Of a stretch of 64,000 bases of DNA, positions 28,574 to 37,570 are shown piece by piece. This stretch comes from an uncultured Pelagimonas sp. (GTDB lineage Bacteria; Pseudomonadota; Alphaproteobacteria; Rhodobacterales; Rhodobacteraceae), in the NCBI RefSeq assembly GCF_947498515.1, contig NZ_CANMKO010000002.1:62001-126000 (forward strand), read 5' to 3'. Below the pieces are notes generated by a model. The model did no database searches. It was not told the DNA's origin and saw nothing but the letters and a program-made list of their open reading frames with translations. The position numbers and the translations under genes were made by a program. Numbering within the stretch: the stretch's first letter is position 1; every line of letters begins with the position of its first letter.

Positions 28574-29464
28574 ATGTCTGCGTTACGATTGCCTCTGCCC
28601 CAATCCCCCGAATACGCCCGCGCCTTTGAGGCGATGGGGCGACCGATCCGCCTTTGCAAGCGCGAGGCGCGCGGTGATCTTCGGTTGCTGTGGCAAATTC
28701 AATCCCGCAAATTTGGGCCGCTGGGCCGGGTTGATATGGTGTCACGAGGCCCGGTTGCCGCCTCAGATGACGATCGCGCCAGCTGGCTAGAACGCTGGCA
28801 ACGCTGGCACGATGGTCGCCCGCTCATCCTGAATGCCGATGGAATGGCCGCTACGGATTTACGGCGCGCCGGGTTTTGGCCTCTGATGACCCCGGCAACC
28901 TTGGCGATGTTGCCGATTGACGCCCCCGAAAACATGCGGGCGCGCATGGCGCAGAAATGGCGCAACCGTTTGAACCGCGCTGAAGCCAACAAAATCAAAG
29001 TGACGCAGCACAATTTGAACCGTGACCATTGGCTCTTGAAGGCCGAATTAGAGCAAGCCCGCGCCAAGGGGTATCGCGGCCTGCCCCCGGCGTTTTCCGC
29101 CGCCTATAGCAATGCCAACCCCGGCAAGGCCGTTGTTTTTGAGGCCCGGCACCGTGGCGAACCAATCGCAGCGGCCCTTGTTTTGCGTCACGGGCCCATG
29201 GCCACCTGGCAGATTGGACATTCCACACCGCAAGGGCGCAAGCTCAACGCCATGAACTTGGTGTTGTGGACGATGATGACGCGCCTGTCAGAGCTCAATC
29301 ATGACATGTTGGATTTGGGCATCCTAAACCGCGATGACGCACCCGGATTGGTGCATTTCAAACTCGGCACTGGGGCTATGCCGCATAAACTTGGTGGCAC
29401 ATGGCTCCATCAAGGCACCTTGGCCCCCATTGCACGGCGTTTACCGCTAAGGCTCGTCGCCTGA
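28574..29464 (+). CDS. GNAT-family acetyltransferase (BioF2/FemAB-like fold)
   Basis: This 296-residue protein has a C-terminal acetyltransferase_6-like domain (about 130-270), with AKGYRGLPPAFSAAYSN and EARHRGEPIAAALVLRHG followed by a helix-strand pattern. The N-terminal half looks like a degenerate second GNAT domain. The start is uncertain: ATG at 28574 is preferred for its conserved-looking N-terminus, while an ATG at 28556 and a further-upstream start are possible, and none has a strong ribosome binding site. The substrate is unknown. Confidence 0.78.
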   Translation: MSALRLPLPQSPEYARAFEAMGRPIRLCKREARGDLRLLWQIQSRKFGPLGRVDMVSRGPVAASDDDRASWLERWQRWHDGRPLILNADGMAATDLRRAGFWPLMTPATLAMLPIDAPENMRARMAQKWRNRLNRAEANKIKVTQHNLNRDHWLLKAELEQARAKGYRGLPPAFSAAYSNANPGKAVVFEARHRGEPIAAALVLRHGPMATWQIGHSTPQGRKLNAMNLVLWTMMTRLSELNHDMLDLGILNRDDAPGLVHFKLGTGAMPHKLGGTWLHQGTLAPIARRLPLRLVA

Positions 29465-29470
29465 TCCCTG

Positions 29471-30433
29471 TCACTTGCCACGCATCCATTCGCCGTTCGG
29501 CCAAAAGGCGTGGAAGGCAAAAGCAAACATCACATCATGAGGCAGGTCACGCCCCTGCTTGTCTTTGACCCGAACCGAGCCAACATCACGCCCTTTGGCG
29601 ATTACACCATGATCAAGGGCCGAGGCCTGTCCGGTTTGCCACGACAAGGTGACACCGGCCTCTGATACCTTGCCTTCGCTCGCCAAGCGATCCATCGGCC
29701 AAGCCCGGTCGCCAACGCGCACCACCCGCATCAACGGCGGGATACCATGAGGCGGCATTTCACCTGAATACAGGAACGGGCGATGAGACCGGTCATACCC
29801 CTGATACGGATTGCGGCCATAGGCCCGATTCCAAGCCGGTTCGCCCATGACCAAGCCTTCGGGATGGCGCGCCTTGTATTGATCCCAGCTTTCCATCCAG
29901 CTTGGCAGTTGTTTTAACTCGACTCCGGTCATCTCGCCGACAATCCCGGTGCCAATCGCCTGTTGCCACCAGCTCTCGGTTTCGCGGTCATACATCACCA
30001 TGTCGGAGTTGCGCAGCTTGCCCGACACGCCAAAGGTCAACACCCGCCCCTGAACCCGACGATCAAATGTCAGGCCGGAATTGCACAAGGGGCAAAAGGT
30101 CACCGCCACCGGAACGCCACCAATCTGATCGTTGACGATCTCATGCCACGTCAAATAACGGATCGGATAGGCGCGCGGGCGCTGGCCATCGATCTCAACG
30201 GTGATTACCGGCTCTGCGCCCCCTATCGAGGTCTCTTTATCGGCCGTAAAAAACTGAGGATCACTGAGCGCCGGAATGCCATCTTTGGGCGGACCGCCGG
30301 ACATGATTTCAACCCAGTTCGGCACTGAGGTATTGTCAAAATCGGTATTGGGCCACTCATTCTTCCAAAACTTTGGGTCAGCATTGGCCGTGGTAGTCAA
30401 AAAACAAATCATAAGGGCAGCAATGAAACGCAT
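29471..30433 (-). CDS. DUF3179 domain-containing secreted protein
   Basis: This 320-residue protein starts at an ATG 8 bases after GGAGG and has a signal peptide MRFIAALMICFLTTTANA. DUF3179 features are AYPIRYLTWHEIVNDQIGGVPVAVTFCPLCNSGLTFDRR (about 85-123), with the conserved CPLC pair, and SWWQQAIGTGIVG. The Cys pair hints at metal or redox chemistry, but the family's biochemical role is not known. It converges with the GNAT gene. Confidence 0.88.
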   Translation of the reverse strand: MRFIAALMICFLTTTANADPKFWKNEWPNTDFDNTSVPNWVEIMSGGPPKDGIPALSDPQFFTADKETSIGGAEPVITVEIDGQRPRAYPIRYLTWHEIVNDQIGGVPVAVTFCPLCNSGLTFDRRVQGRVLTFGVSGKLRNSDMVMYDRETESWWQQAIGTGIVGEMTGVELKQLPSWMESWDQYKARHPEGLVMGEPAWNRAYGRNPYQGYDRSHRPFLYSGEMPPHGIPPLMRVVRVGDRAWPMDRLASEGKVSEAGVTLSWQTGQASALDHGVIAKGRDVGSVRVKDKQGRDLPHDVMFAFAFHAFWPNGEWMRGK

Positions 30434-30528
30434 GACGGGTCCTCCTTTGGGGATCATGCCACCGCAAACCCAACCTGCCCAGAGCCCATACGAAGTTGTG
30501 ACCCGCTGTCAAATCACTGCAACGGGGT

Positions 30529-30546
30529 CTGGGGGTTGGCCCCCAG
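30529..30546. repeat. GC-rich hairpin upstream of the DUF3179 gene
   Basis: CTGGGGG-TTGG-CCCCCAG forms a perfect 7-bp stem. It lies between the DUF3179 start (30433) and the cyclophilin terminator. It resembles, in style only, the G-run/C-run hairpins at 11185 and 37527. Confidence 0.5.
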
Positions 30547-30571
30547 GGCCTTTACGGCCTGAGTAAAAACC

Positions 30572-30597
30572 AAAAAGAGCGCGCCATTTGGCGCGCC
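30572..30597 (-). terminator. Intrinsic terminator after the cyclophilin pair
   Basis: On the minus strand a 7-bp stem GCGCGCC-AAAT-GGCGCGC is followed by TCTTTTTGG. It lies 27 bases after the stop of the secreted cyclophilin gene and is a good rho-independent terminator. Confidence 0.8.
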
Positions 30598-30623
30598 CCT
30601 CAAGCGAAACCCTGCGAACAGGA

Positions 30624-31169
30624 TCAATCGATAACAGTGACCTTTTCCATACGGTCCGGCTCACCAATCACGGACCCATTGCGGCCCTCGCCACGTTTGA
30701 TCGCGTCCAACACATCCAAGCCAGAAGTCACTTTGCCCACAACGGTATATTGACCGTCAAGGAAAGTGCCCGGCGCAAACATGATGAAGAACTGCGAATT
30801 GGCGCTATTTGGGTCTTGTGAGCGGGCCATGCCGACCACGCCGCGCTCAAAGCTGATATCCGAAAATTCCGCTTTGAGATCAGGGAGGTCAGACCCGCCC
30901 ATTCCCGCCATGCGCATATCACCACCCGGTACGCCAAATTTGACATCGCCGGTTTGCGCCATAAAGCCTTCGATCACGCGGTGAAACACCACGCCATCGT
31001 ATTTACCATCCGCAGCAAGGGACGTGATCTGGGTGACGTGACCGGGGGCCACATCTTCGAGAAGGTCGATTTCGATCACGCCATTGGCTTCGCCAGCAAC
31101 TTCGATCTTCAGACCGCTGGCATAGGCTGGTGCGCCCAGCAATGCCAAAACAAAGGCAAACTTACGCAT
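30624..31169 (-). CDS. Periplasmic peptidyl-prolyl isomerase (cyclophilin)
   Basis: This 181-residue cyclophilin catalyses proline isomerisation during folding. A signal peptide (MRKFAFVLALLGAPAYA) exports it. Family motifs YDGVVFHRVIEGFMAQTGD (active-site Arg in FHRVI) and NSANSQFFIMFAPGTFLDGQYTVVGKV are intact. Its start overlaps the end of the cytoplasmic paralogue's gene by 8 bases, so an exported and a cytoplasmic cyclophilin come from one transcript. Confidence 0.94.
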   Translation of the reverse strand: MRKFAFVLALLGAPAYASGLKIEVAGEANGVIEIDLLEDVAPGHVTQITSLAADGKYDGVVFHRVIEGFMAQTGDVKFGVPGGDMRMAGMGGSDLPDLKAEFSDISFERGVVGMARSQDPNSANSQFFIMFAPGTFLDGQYTVVGKVTSGLDVLDAIKRGEGRNGSVIGEPDRMEKVTVID

Positions 31170-31671
31170 CTGCGGCCACCTTGACGCTGATCATCTTGTC
31201 GGGGTTCGCAGGTGGCTCTCCTTTTACGATGGCGTCCACATGCTCCATGCCCGATGTGACCTGACCGTAAACGGTGTATTGACCGTTCAGGAAATCATTG
31301 TCTTTGAAGTTGATGAAAAACTGCGAGTTGGCCGAGTTCGGGTTTGCCGAACGCGCCGCGCCCAAAGACCCACGCGCATGGGGGATCTTGGAAAATTCGG
31401 CTGGCACATCCGGAAGCTCGGACCCACCGGTGCCACAGCGGCGCGGTTGGTAGTCGTCGCTATCCATGTTGCCATGGGCCACGTCGCCGGTCTGGGCCAT
31501 GAACCCATCAATCACGCGGTGGAACGCAACACCGTCATAAGCACCAGAGCGCGCAAGCTCTTTCATACGCTCAACGTGTTTTGGGGCCACATCGGGCAGC
31601 AATTCGATGGTGACGGTTCCGCCTTTAAGCTCCATCAGGATGGTGTTTTCCGGATCCTTGATCTCAGCCAT
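31162..31671 (-). CDS. ppiB: Cytoplasmic peptidyl-prolyl isomerase (cyclophilin)
   Basis: This 169-residue protein starts MAEIKDPENTILMELKGG, with no signal peptide. It has the cyclophilin motifs YDGVAFHRVIDGFMAQTGD and NSANSQFFINFKDNDFLNGQYTVYGQV. A longer reading of the frame upstream is possible, but it would overlap pgk on the other strand and adds no conserved sequence. The insertion MDSDDYQPRRCGTGGSELPD in the loop is common in alphaproteobacterial PpiB. It is divergent from pgk (120-base gap). Confidence 0.94.
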   Translation of the reverse strand: MAEIKDPENTILMELKGGTVTIELLPDVAPKHVERMKELARSGAYDGVAFHRVIDGFMAQTGDVAHGNMDSDDYQPRRCGTGGSELPDVPAEFSKIPHARGSLGAARSANPNSANSQFFINFKDNDFLNGQYTVYGQVTSGMEHVDAIVKGEPPANPDKMISVKVAADA

Positions 31672-31791
31672 GTCTCTCTCCGTAAAAAAGTCTGCCCCTG
31701 ACCTAGCCCGCTTGCGCGACAATGCCAAGCAGACGTTGACCTCTGCGCCGGAAAGGGGCAGACAAACGCCAATTGGTTTGGGAGCAATATC

Positions 31792-32979
31792 ATGGCCTGG
31801 AAAACCCTCGACGACATGGATCTGGCGGGTAAGCGCGTATTGACGCGCGTGGATATCAACGTACCCGTCGAAGACGGCAAAGTCACCGACACGACCCGCA
31901 TTGAACGGATCGCAGCCACGGTTCAGGATATTCTTGATCGCGGTGGCAAGCCGATTTTGTTGGCGCATTTTGGTCGCCCCAAAGGCGAGCGTAACATGGA
32001 TATGAGCCTTCAACCGCTTATTCCGGCGCTAGAAGCCGTCTTTGGTGCCCCGGTGGTCTTTGCGGCGGATTGCGTTGGTCCGGCGGCGGCAACGGTTGTT
32101 GATGCGTTGCAGGACGGTCAGGTTGCCTTGCTTGAAAACACCCGTTTTCATGCAGGAGAGACCAAAAATGATGCAGATTTGGCCGCTGAGATGGCCAAAC
32201 TTGGCGATGTCTATTGCAATGACGCCTTTTCGGCCGCCCACCGTGCCCATGCCTCAACCGAAGGTCTGGCCCGCTTGTTGCCCGCCTGTGCCGGTCGTTT
32301 GATGCAGGCTGAGTTGTCTGCACTCGAAAGCGCGCTTGGCACGCCGGAACGTCCGGTCTTAGCGGTTGTGGGTGGCGCGAAAGTGTCAACCAAACTGGAA
32401 TTGCTCGGCAATCTGGTGGCCAAGGTTGATATGCTGGTGATTGGTGGTGGCATGGCCAACACCTTCCTCGCCGCCCAAGGCATTGATGTAGGCAAGTCAC
32501 TTTGCGAACATGAAATGGCCGACACCGCGCGCGACATTCTGACCAAAGCCAAGGATGCGGGTTGCGAGATTATCCTTCCCGTTGACGTTGTTGTTGCCCG
32601 CGAGTTCAAAGAAGGTGCGGCCAATGAAGTTGTCGCCAACACTGCCTGCCCCGCCGATGCGATGATTTTGGACGCTGGACCCGAAGCAGTCAAAGCGGTT
32701 CATGCCGCCATTGAAAAGGCCAAGACCTTGATCTGGAACGGTCCTTTGGGTGCCTTTGAAATTGCCCCCTTTGACACCGCAACCAATGCCGCCGCGAAAT
32801 TTGCGGCTGAACGCAGCGAAGCGGGCAAGCTGATCTCGGTCGCTGGTGGTGGTGACACTGTTGCCGCGCTCAACAAGGCGGATGCGGCGGTTGATTTCTC
32901 GTATATTTCAACAGCGGGTGGCGCTTTCCTTGAATGGATGGAAGGAAAGGAATTGCCCGGAGTTGCGGCGCTCAGCTAA
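31792..32979 (+). CDS. pgk: Phosphoglycerate kinase
   Basis: This enzyme transfers phosphate between 1,3-bisphosphoglycerate and ADP in glycolysis. The 395-residue protein carries the N-terminal motif [15 protein letters not shown] (15-29), the substrate region [13 protein letters not shown] and the nucleotide-binding C-terminal loop [19 protein letters not shown] precedes the ATG. A strong terminator follows the stop. Confidence 0.98.
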   Translation: MAWKTLDDMDLAGKRVLTRVDINVPVEDGKVTDTTRIERIAATVQDILDRGGKPILLAHFGRPKGERNMDMSLQPLIPALEAVFGAPVVFAADCVGPAAATVVDALQDGQVALLENTRFHAGETKNDADLAAEMAKLGDVYCNDAFSAAHRAHASTEGLARLLPACAGRLMQAELSALESALGTPERPVLAVVGGAKVSTKLELLGNLVAKVDMLVIGGGMANTFLAAQGIDVGKSLCEHEMADTARDILTKAKDAGCEIILPVDVVVAREFKEGAANEVVANTACPADAMILDAGPEAVKAVHAAIEKAKTLIWNGPLGAFEIAPFDTATNAAAKFAAERSEAGKLISVAGGGDTVAALNKADAAVDFSYISTAGGAFLEWMEGKELPGVAALS

Positions 32980-32999
32980 GCAACCACCGACACAGTTCG

Positions 33000-33034
33000 A
33001 ACCGCCGCTCTCAGCCGAGGGCGGCGGTTTTCTT
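33000..33034 (+). terminator. Intrinsic terminator after pgk
   Basis: Arms AACCGCCG and CGGCGGTT (8 bp) enclose a loop that can add a CTC/GAG pairing, followed by TTCTTT. It lies 21 bases after the pgk stop. Pairing is good, the U-tract moderate. The hydrolase gene on the other strand ends 10 bases beyond and may share it. Confidence 0.8.
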
Positions 33035-33043
33035 TGCCAAAAC

Positions 33044-34072
33044 TTACCAGTTTCTAAGCTGTTCGATCGCCTCAGGCGAGGTAAAGGCCGTGGCATGCCC
33101 TGCCCCATCGCCGCCCTCAATAGCGCTTAGATCAATCACGCTAATGGGCAACCCATCAAGGCTTTCGGCCGATGGGATCGAGCCCAGCCGGTTTGGTTTG
33201 CCGGTCAAAAACGCAGCAAGATCAAGGGCGCGGTCCTTTTGCGAAACCATCAAGGTAAAGGGTTTGGGCAATGGATCGATGCGCCGGGCCTGCTGCTTGA
33301 ACACGTCTTCGTCAATGTCCGGGCTGATCAGCGCGACCGCCGCCAACTGTTCAAGCCCGCGTTTGTTCCCGGAAATCGACATCTGGCGCAATGTTTCCAT
33401 CACCAAATGGCTGCCCATGGAATGCGCGATCAAATAAACCCGACGTTTGCGTTTTGACAAAAGCGTCAGCAGCTCTTCCAACCCATCGCGCGAAAACATC
33501 ACACTATCGCGGTCGTAGGCATAGCCCTGCGCGCTCCCCGCGGAGGGCCACGAAAACGCAATCACCGGTATACGTGCCTGATAATCATGGGCAACCTGGG
33601 CCAAGCGATAGATCGCCTCGGCGGTGTTCACGTTAAAACCATGTACAAAAACAAAGACGTCTTCATGATTTTCGCGGGCATTCACCGCCGCCATAAACGC
33701 CGCTGATCCGTCGTATGCTTGCTGATTTTGCACAACAAAATGCTTGTTCGGGTCCGGTTTGGCATAGCCCGGCCATTCGATCCGCCCCAATTGATGCGAG
33801 GCAGGTATGGAGATGTCCATTCGCGCAAACCGCACCTCGGCGTTGCGAATATCCCCAAATTCCTGACGAAAAAGCCCCTGTGTTGTGACTTCGGATTTGC
33901 GTCGGTTGGTCGCCACAAAAATCGGCTGCACAACCGCCTGCTCTTGCGTCAGTTTTTCGTCGTCAAAATTAAAGGCCCCACGCGGCGCGCAGCCGACAAG
34001 CGAAACCGAAACAATAAAAAAGACAAGAACCCGGATCAAAATGCTTTTCCACCCATTCGCAAGAGTTAACAC
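33044..34072 (-). CDS. Alpha/beta-hydrolase lipoprotein (DUF900)
   Basis: This 342-residue protein has a lipoprotein signal peptide (lipobox SLVGC, Cys28), so it is membrane-anchored in the periplasm. The DUF900-type alpha/beta hydrolase fold is marked by FVHGFNVNTAEAIYRLAQ (about 143-160), FSWPSAG and the nucleophile elbow AHSMGSH with Ser218. Acid and histidine partners are probably in the C-terminal third. Esterase or lipase activity is likely; the substrate is unknown. Confidence 0.85.
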   Translation of the reverse strand: MLTLANGWKSILIRVLVFFIVSVSLVGCAPRGAFNFDDEKLTQEQAVVQPIFVATNRRKSEVTTQGLFRQEFGDIRNAEVRFARMDISIPASHQLGRIEWPGYAKPDPNKHFVVQNQQAYDGSAAFMAAVNARENHEDVFVFVHGFNVNTAEAIYRLAQVAHDYQARIPVIAFSWPSAGSAQGYAYDRDSVMFSRDGLEELLTLLSKRKRRVYLIAHSMGSHLVMETLRQMSISGNKRGLEQLAAVALISPDIDEDVFKQQARRIDPLPKPFTLMVSQKDRALDLAAFLTGKPNRLGSIPSAESLDGLPISVIDLSAIEGGDGAGHATAFTSPEAIEQLRNW

Positions 34073-34214
34073 AGTCGGTCAAAGGTTTGGCAGGAATGCA
34101 ACGGTTTTCAAACCGATTCGTACCGAGCGAAATCACTCTCTTTTCCCCTTGCGTGGCTTGTGCCACAACCATTGCACGCATCCAGTCAAGAGATGTGATC
34201 TAGGGCAGTTCTGA

Positions 34215-34517
34215 ATGACAATCCGCACCGCGCGCCCCTCTTTTGGCGTTCTGATCTTTTTCGCAGTGACGCTGAGCTTGTCAGCTTACTTCACCTTTGC
34301 TGCTGTGCAGGGTGATTTTGGACTGTTTCGTCGTGCGGAAATCACGGTCGAGGGTGAAAAGCTTGAACGCGAAGTCGAAGAGCTGCGCGCCGAAGTTGCC
34401 CGGATGGAAAATCTGACCCTGCGCCTTTCGGATGAGTTCCTTGACCTTGATCTTCTCGATCAACAAGCACGCGATGTCTTGGGGTTGGTTCGGAGCGACG
34501 AGATCGTCGTTAATTAA
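34215..34517 (+). CDS. ftsB: FtsB/DivIC-type septum formation initiator
   Basis: This 100-residue bitopic protein has a short cytoplasmic N-terminus, a transmembrane helix at about 12-32 and a periplasmic coiled coil at about 45-75 (EGEKLEREVEELRAEVARMENLTLRLS), followed by the family's LDQQARDVLGL end. FtsB bridges FtsL and FtsQ at the division site. It lies upstream of the pdh genes, as in many alphaproteobacteria. Confidence 0.88.
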   Translation: MTIRTARPSFGVLIFFAVTLSLSAYFTFAAVQGDFGLFRRAEITVEGEKLEREVEELRAEVARMENLTLRLSDEFLDLDLLDQQARDVLGLVRSDEIVVN

Positions 34518-34607
34518 CCCTTGGCCAGCATCGGTCATGGCTCATGTCACAGTCATGGCAACGTTTTTCAACTCCCTCATGTTATTATGTGCAATCTGAG
34601 CCATTCC

Positions 34608-34630
34608 GCCGCGCATTATTGTTGCGCGGC
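34608..34630 (+). terminator. Hairpin between ftsB and pdhA
   Basis: GCCGCGCA and TGCGCGGC form a perfect 8-bp stem around a 7-base loop, 91 bases after the ftsB stop. It is followed by CACTTTACG, a poor U-tract, so it may be a terminator or a leader hairpin of the pdh transcript. Confidence 0.5.
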
Positions 34631-34685
34631 CACTTTACGCGCAGGCTTTGCCACGCTACGGTCACGGCAACCTGAACCTAAACTG

Positions 34686-34699
34686 GTTTAACGTTAAAC
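34686..34699. promoter_or_regulatory. 14-bp palindrome just upstream of pdhA
   Basis: GTTTAACGTTAAAC is perfectly symmetric and lies 24-37 bases before the pdhA start, directly ahead of the ribosome binding site. This is where a repressor of pyruvate dehydrogenase genes could act. It does not match the enterobacterial PdhR site. Function is inferred from symmetry and position. Confidence 0.45.
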
Positions 34700-34722
34700 A
34701 TTCTATTGGGGAGGAGACGGCC

Positions 34723-35718
34723 ATGGCCGCGCGCAAAACAACTGCCAAGCCCAATGTGTCCGCTGATGAGCTCTTGGCTTATTACAAGGACATGCTGCTG
34801 ATCCGTCGGTTCGAAGAAAAAGCTGGTCAGCTTTATGGCATGGGGCTGATTGGTGGGTTCTGTCACCTCTACATCGGGCAAGAGGCCGTTGTTGTCGGGC
34901 TTGAGGCCGCTGCCGAAGAGGGTGACAAACGCATCACATCCTACCGCGATCATGGTCATATGCTGGCCTGTGGCATGGAACCCGGCGGCGTTATGGCCGA
35001 ATTGACCGGGCGAATTGGCGGGTTGTCCAAAGGTAAGGGCGGCTCGATGCACATGTTCTCCAAGGAAAAGCATTTCTACGGCGGCCACGGTATTGTTGGC
35101 GCACAGGTTCCGCTTGGCGCGGGTCTCGCCTTTGCCGATAAATACAAAGACAACGGCCGCGTGACCTTCACCTATTTCGGCGATGGGGCCGCCAATCAGG
35201 GTCAGGTTTATGAAGCCTTCAACATGGCCGCGCTTTGGGACCTTCCGGTGATTTTTGTCATTGAAAACAACCAATACGCCATGGGAACGGCGCAAAAACG
35301 TTCCACGTCGACCCCGGAATTATACACCCGAGGCGAAGCCTTTGGTATTAAAGGTGAGGTTGTCGACGGCATGGATGTGCTGGCGGTTAAAGCGGCGGGT
35401 GAAAAGGCAGTCAAACACTGTCGCGCCGGCAAAGGCCCCTATATTCTTGAGATCAAAACCTATCGCTATCGCGGTCATTCCATGTCGGATCCGGCCAAAT
35501 ACCGCACCCGCGAAGAGGTCCAGAAAATGCGCGAAGAGCGCGACCCGATTGATCATGTGCGCGACCTGTTGTTGACCGGCAAACACGCCACCGAGGACGA
35601 TCTGAAAACGATCGACAAAGATATCAAAGCGGTGGTCAGCGCCTCTGCCGATTTTGCCCGCGAAAGCCCGGAACCACCGCTCGAAGAGCTGTGGACCGAC
35701 ATCTACGCCGAGGTTTGA
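34723..35718 (+). CDS. pdhA: Pyruvate dehydrogenase E1 component, alpha subunit
   Basis: With PdhB this subunit decarboxylates pyruvate using thiamine diphosphate. The start follows GGAGG and gives 331 residues, a standard length. The TPP/Mg motif is GDGAANQGQVYEAFNMAALWDLPVIFVIENN, and the phosphorylation-loop-like region RYRGHSMSDPAKYRTREE is conserved. It starts the operon pdhA-VOC-pdhB-pdhC. Confidence 0.97.
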   Translation: MAARKTTAKPNVSADELLAYYKDMLLIRRFEEKAGQLYGMGLIGGFCHLYIGQEAVVVGLEAAAEEGDKRITSYRDHGHMLACGMEPGGVMAELTGRIGGLSKGKGGSMHMFSKEKHFYGGHGIVGAQVPLGAGLAFADKYKDNGRVTFTYFGDGAANQGQVYEAFNMAALWDLPVIFVIENNQYAMGTAQKRSTSTPELYTRGEAFGIKGEVVDGMDVLAVKAAGEKAVKHCRAGKGPYILEIKTYRYRGHSMSDPAKYRTREEVQKMREERDPIDHVRDLLLTGKHATEDDLKTIDKDIKAVVSASADFARESPEPPLEELWTDIYAEV

Positions 35719-35719
35719 T

Positions 35720-36112
35720 ATGCCGCATTTTGAGATACATGCAGCCGATGTCGAAGCGGCGAAAAAGTTTTACGCAGGCCTGTTTGGCTGGACATTCAGC
35801 GCAATGCCCGGCGGCGAAGAGGTTGGTTATCACCTGATTGAGGGCTCCGACATTGGTATGGACAAGGGCGTGACTGGTGGCGTGATGGCCCGCATGGGCG
35901 CTGGCCCAGAACCCGGCAGCCCAGTGCGCGGTGGAACGATGACGTTCGAGGTCGCCGATTGCGATGATCGCTACCATTGGGCGCTTGCCAATGGCGGGGC
36001 CGAAGCCCTACCGCCGACCGACTTCCCCGGCATTGGCCGCTGCGCCTATGTCGAAGATGGCCAAGGAAATATTGTTGGCATGATCACCCAAGTTGCAGGA
36101 GACACAGTCTAA
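35720..36112 (+). CDS. VOC-family (glyoxalase/bleomycin-resistance-like) protein
   Basis: This 130-residue protein has the vicinal-oxygen-chelate fold: [23 protein letters not shown] at the N-terminus, [23 protein letters not shown] in the middle and [14 protein letters not shown] at the end. The start lies one base after the pdhA stop, and its TAA stop shares an A with the pdhB ATG. It is therefore fully embedded and coupled within the PDH operon. Metal ligands could be the His in EIHAAD and an acidic residue near the C-terminus. No link with pyruvate dehydrogenase is established. Confidence 0.85.
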   Translation: MPHFEIHAADVEAAKKFYAGLFGWTFSAMPGGEEVGYHLIEGSDIGMDKGVTGGVMARMGAGPEPGSPVRGGTMTFEVADCDDRYHWALANGGAEALPPTDFPGIGRCAYVEDGQGNIVGMITQVAGDTV

Positions 36113-37494
36113 TGGCTACCGAAATTCTGATGCCCGCCCTGTCTCCGACCATGGAAGAAGGCACCTTGGCCAAATGGTTGGTCAAAGAAGGTGATACAGT
36201 CCAATCCGGCGACATCATGGCCGAGATCGAAACCGACAAAGCGACGATGGAATTCGAAGCGGTCGATGAAGGGGTGATTGGCAAGATTCTGATCGCCGAG
36301 GGCACTGCCGACGTCAAGGTTAACACCGCCATCGCCATTCTGGTCGAAGAGGGTGAGGATGTCCCGGCGGCCTCTGCAGCAACCACGCAGGTTCCCCAAC
36401 CGGCAGCCGCGGTTGCAGAAGCGGCCCCCGCCGGGGGCTCTTTGGCGAACTCTGGCAACACCGCCCCCCTTGCCCCCGTCAAGGCGACACCTCCTTGGCC
36501 CGAGGGCACAAAAACCAAAAAGCAAACCGTCCGCGAAGCGCTGCGCGATGCCATGGCCGAAGAAATGCGCGGCGATGGTGACGTGTTTTTGATGGGCGAA
36601 GAGGTCGGCGAATACCAAGGCGCTTACAAGATCAGCCAAGGCCTTTTGGATGAATTTGGCTCCAAACGGGTCATCGACACACCAATCACCGAACACGGAT
36701 TTGCCGGTATTGGTGTCGGCGCTGCTTTTGGTGGGTTGCGCCCCATAGTTGAATTCATGACCTTCAACTTCGCCATGCAAGCCATTGACCAGATTATAAA
36801 TTCCGCCGCCAAGACGCTCTATATGTCTGGTGGTCAAATGGGCTGTCCCATCGTGTTTCGCGGTCCAAACGGTGCCGCCGCCCGCGTTGGCGCGCAACAT
36901 TCGCAAGACTACGCCGCTTGGTATGCGCATATCCCCGGCCTCAAGGTTGTGATGCCCTACTCGGCGTCCGACGCCAAAGGCCTACTGAAATCTGCTATCC
37001 GCGATCCCAATCCGGTGATCTTCCTCGAAAACGAAATCCTCTATGGTCGCAGTTTCGATGTTCCACTAATCGACGATTATACTGTGCCCTTTGGCAAGGC
37101 GCGCGTGTGGCGCGAAGGGACTGACGTCACCTTGGTAAGCTTTGGGATCGGCATGGCCCACACACTCGAAGCCGCCGATAAATTAGCCGAGCAAGGTATC
37201 AGCGCCGAAGTCATTGACCTGCGCACCCTGCGCCCTCTCGATACCGACACCGTGATCGCCAGCGTCCAGAAAACCAATCGCTGCGTCACCGTCGAAGAGG
37301 GATTCCCGGTTGGATCAATCGGCAATCATATCTCTGCTGTGCTGATGGAACAGGCCTTTGACTACCTCGACGCTCCGGTGATCAATTGCACCGGCAAAGA
37401 CGTTCCGATGCCTTACGCGGCCAATCTGGAAAAACATGCCCTGATCACCTCGGACGAGGTGGTCGCCGCCGTAAAGCAGGTCACCTACCGTTAA
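36112..37494 (+). CDS. pdhB: Pyruvate dehydrogenase E1 component, beta subunit with lipoyl domain
   Basis: At 460 residues it is longer than an ordinary E1 beta because residues 1-80 are a lipoyl domain (lipoyl lysine in [17 protein letters not shown]), followed by an Ala/Pro linker (about 83-125) and the E1 beta domain from [16 protein letters not shown] onward. This fusion is known from alphaproteobacteria. The lipoyl part is almost the same as that of PdhC. The start shares one base with the VOC gene stop. Confidence 0.97.
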   Translation: MATEILMPALSPTMEEGTLAKWLVKEGDTVQSGDIMAEIETDKATMEFEAVDEGVIGKILIAEGTADVKVNTAIAILVEEGEDVPAASAATTQVPQPAAAVAEAAPAGGSLANSGNTAPLAPVKATPPWPEGTKTKKQTVREALRDAMAEEMRGDGDVFLMGEEVGEYQGAYKISQGLLDEFGSKRVIDTPITEHGFAGIGVGAAFGGLRPIVEFMTFNFAMQAIDQIINSAAKTLYMSGGQMGCPIVFRGPNGAAARVGAQHSQDYAAWYAHIPGLKVVMPYSASDAKGLLKSAIRDPNPVIFLENEILYGRSFDVPLIDDYTVPFGKARVWREGTDVTLVSFGIGMAHTLEAADKLAEQGISAEVIDLRTLRPLDTDTVIASVQKTNRCVTVEEGFPVGSIGNHISAVLMEQAFDYLDAPVINCTGKDVPMPYAANLEKHALITSDEVVAAVKQVTYR

Positions 37495-37495
37495 C

Positions 37496-37544
37496 CTTCA
37501 TCTCGCCCGCTAAACTCCGGGGAGCGCGAGGGGCTGGCCCCTCG
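37496..37544 (+). repeat. Dispersed 49-nt intergenic element, copy 2 (pdhB-pdhC gap)
   Basis: It begins CTTCATCT two bases after the pdhB stop, continues TAAACTCCGGGGAGCGCGAG, and ends in a hairpin GAGGGGC-TG-GCCCCTC. It aligns without gaps to the complement of 11185-11233. The hairpin lies 27 bases before the pdhC start, so ribosomes and RNA polymerase must pass it within the operon. Confidence 0.85.
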
Positions 37545-37570
37545 CTTCCGCCCCAAATCAGGAGCCGCCC

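Noticed and set aside
31672-32013. Extended N-terminus for the cytoplasmic cyclophilin
   Set aside because: The extra 114 residues are antisense to pgk and show no conserved character; the cyclophilin starts cleanly at 31671.
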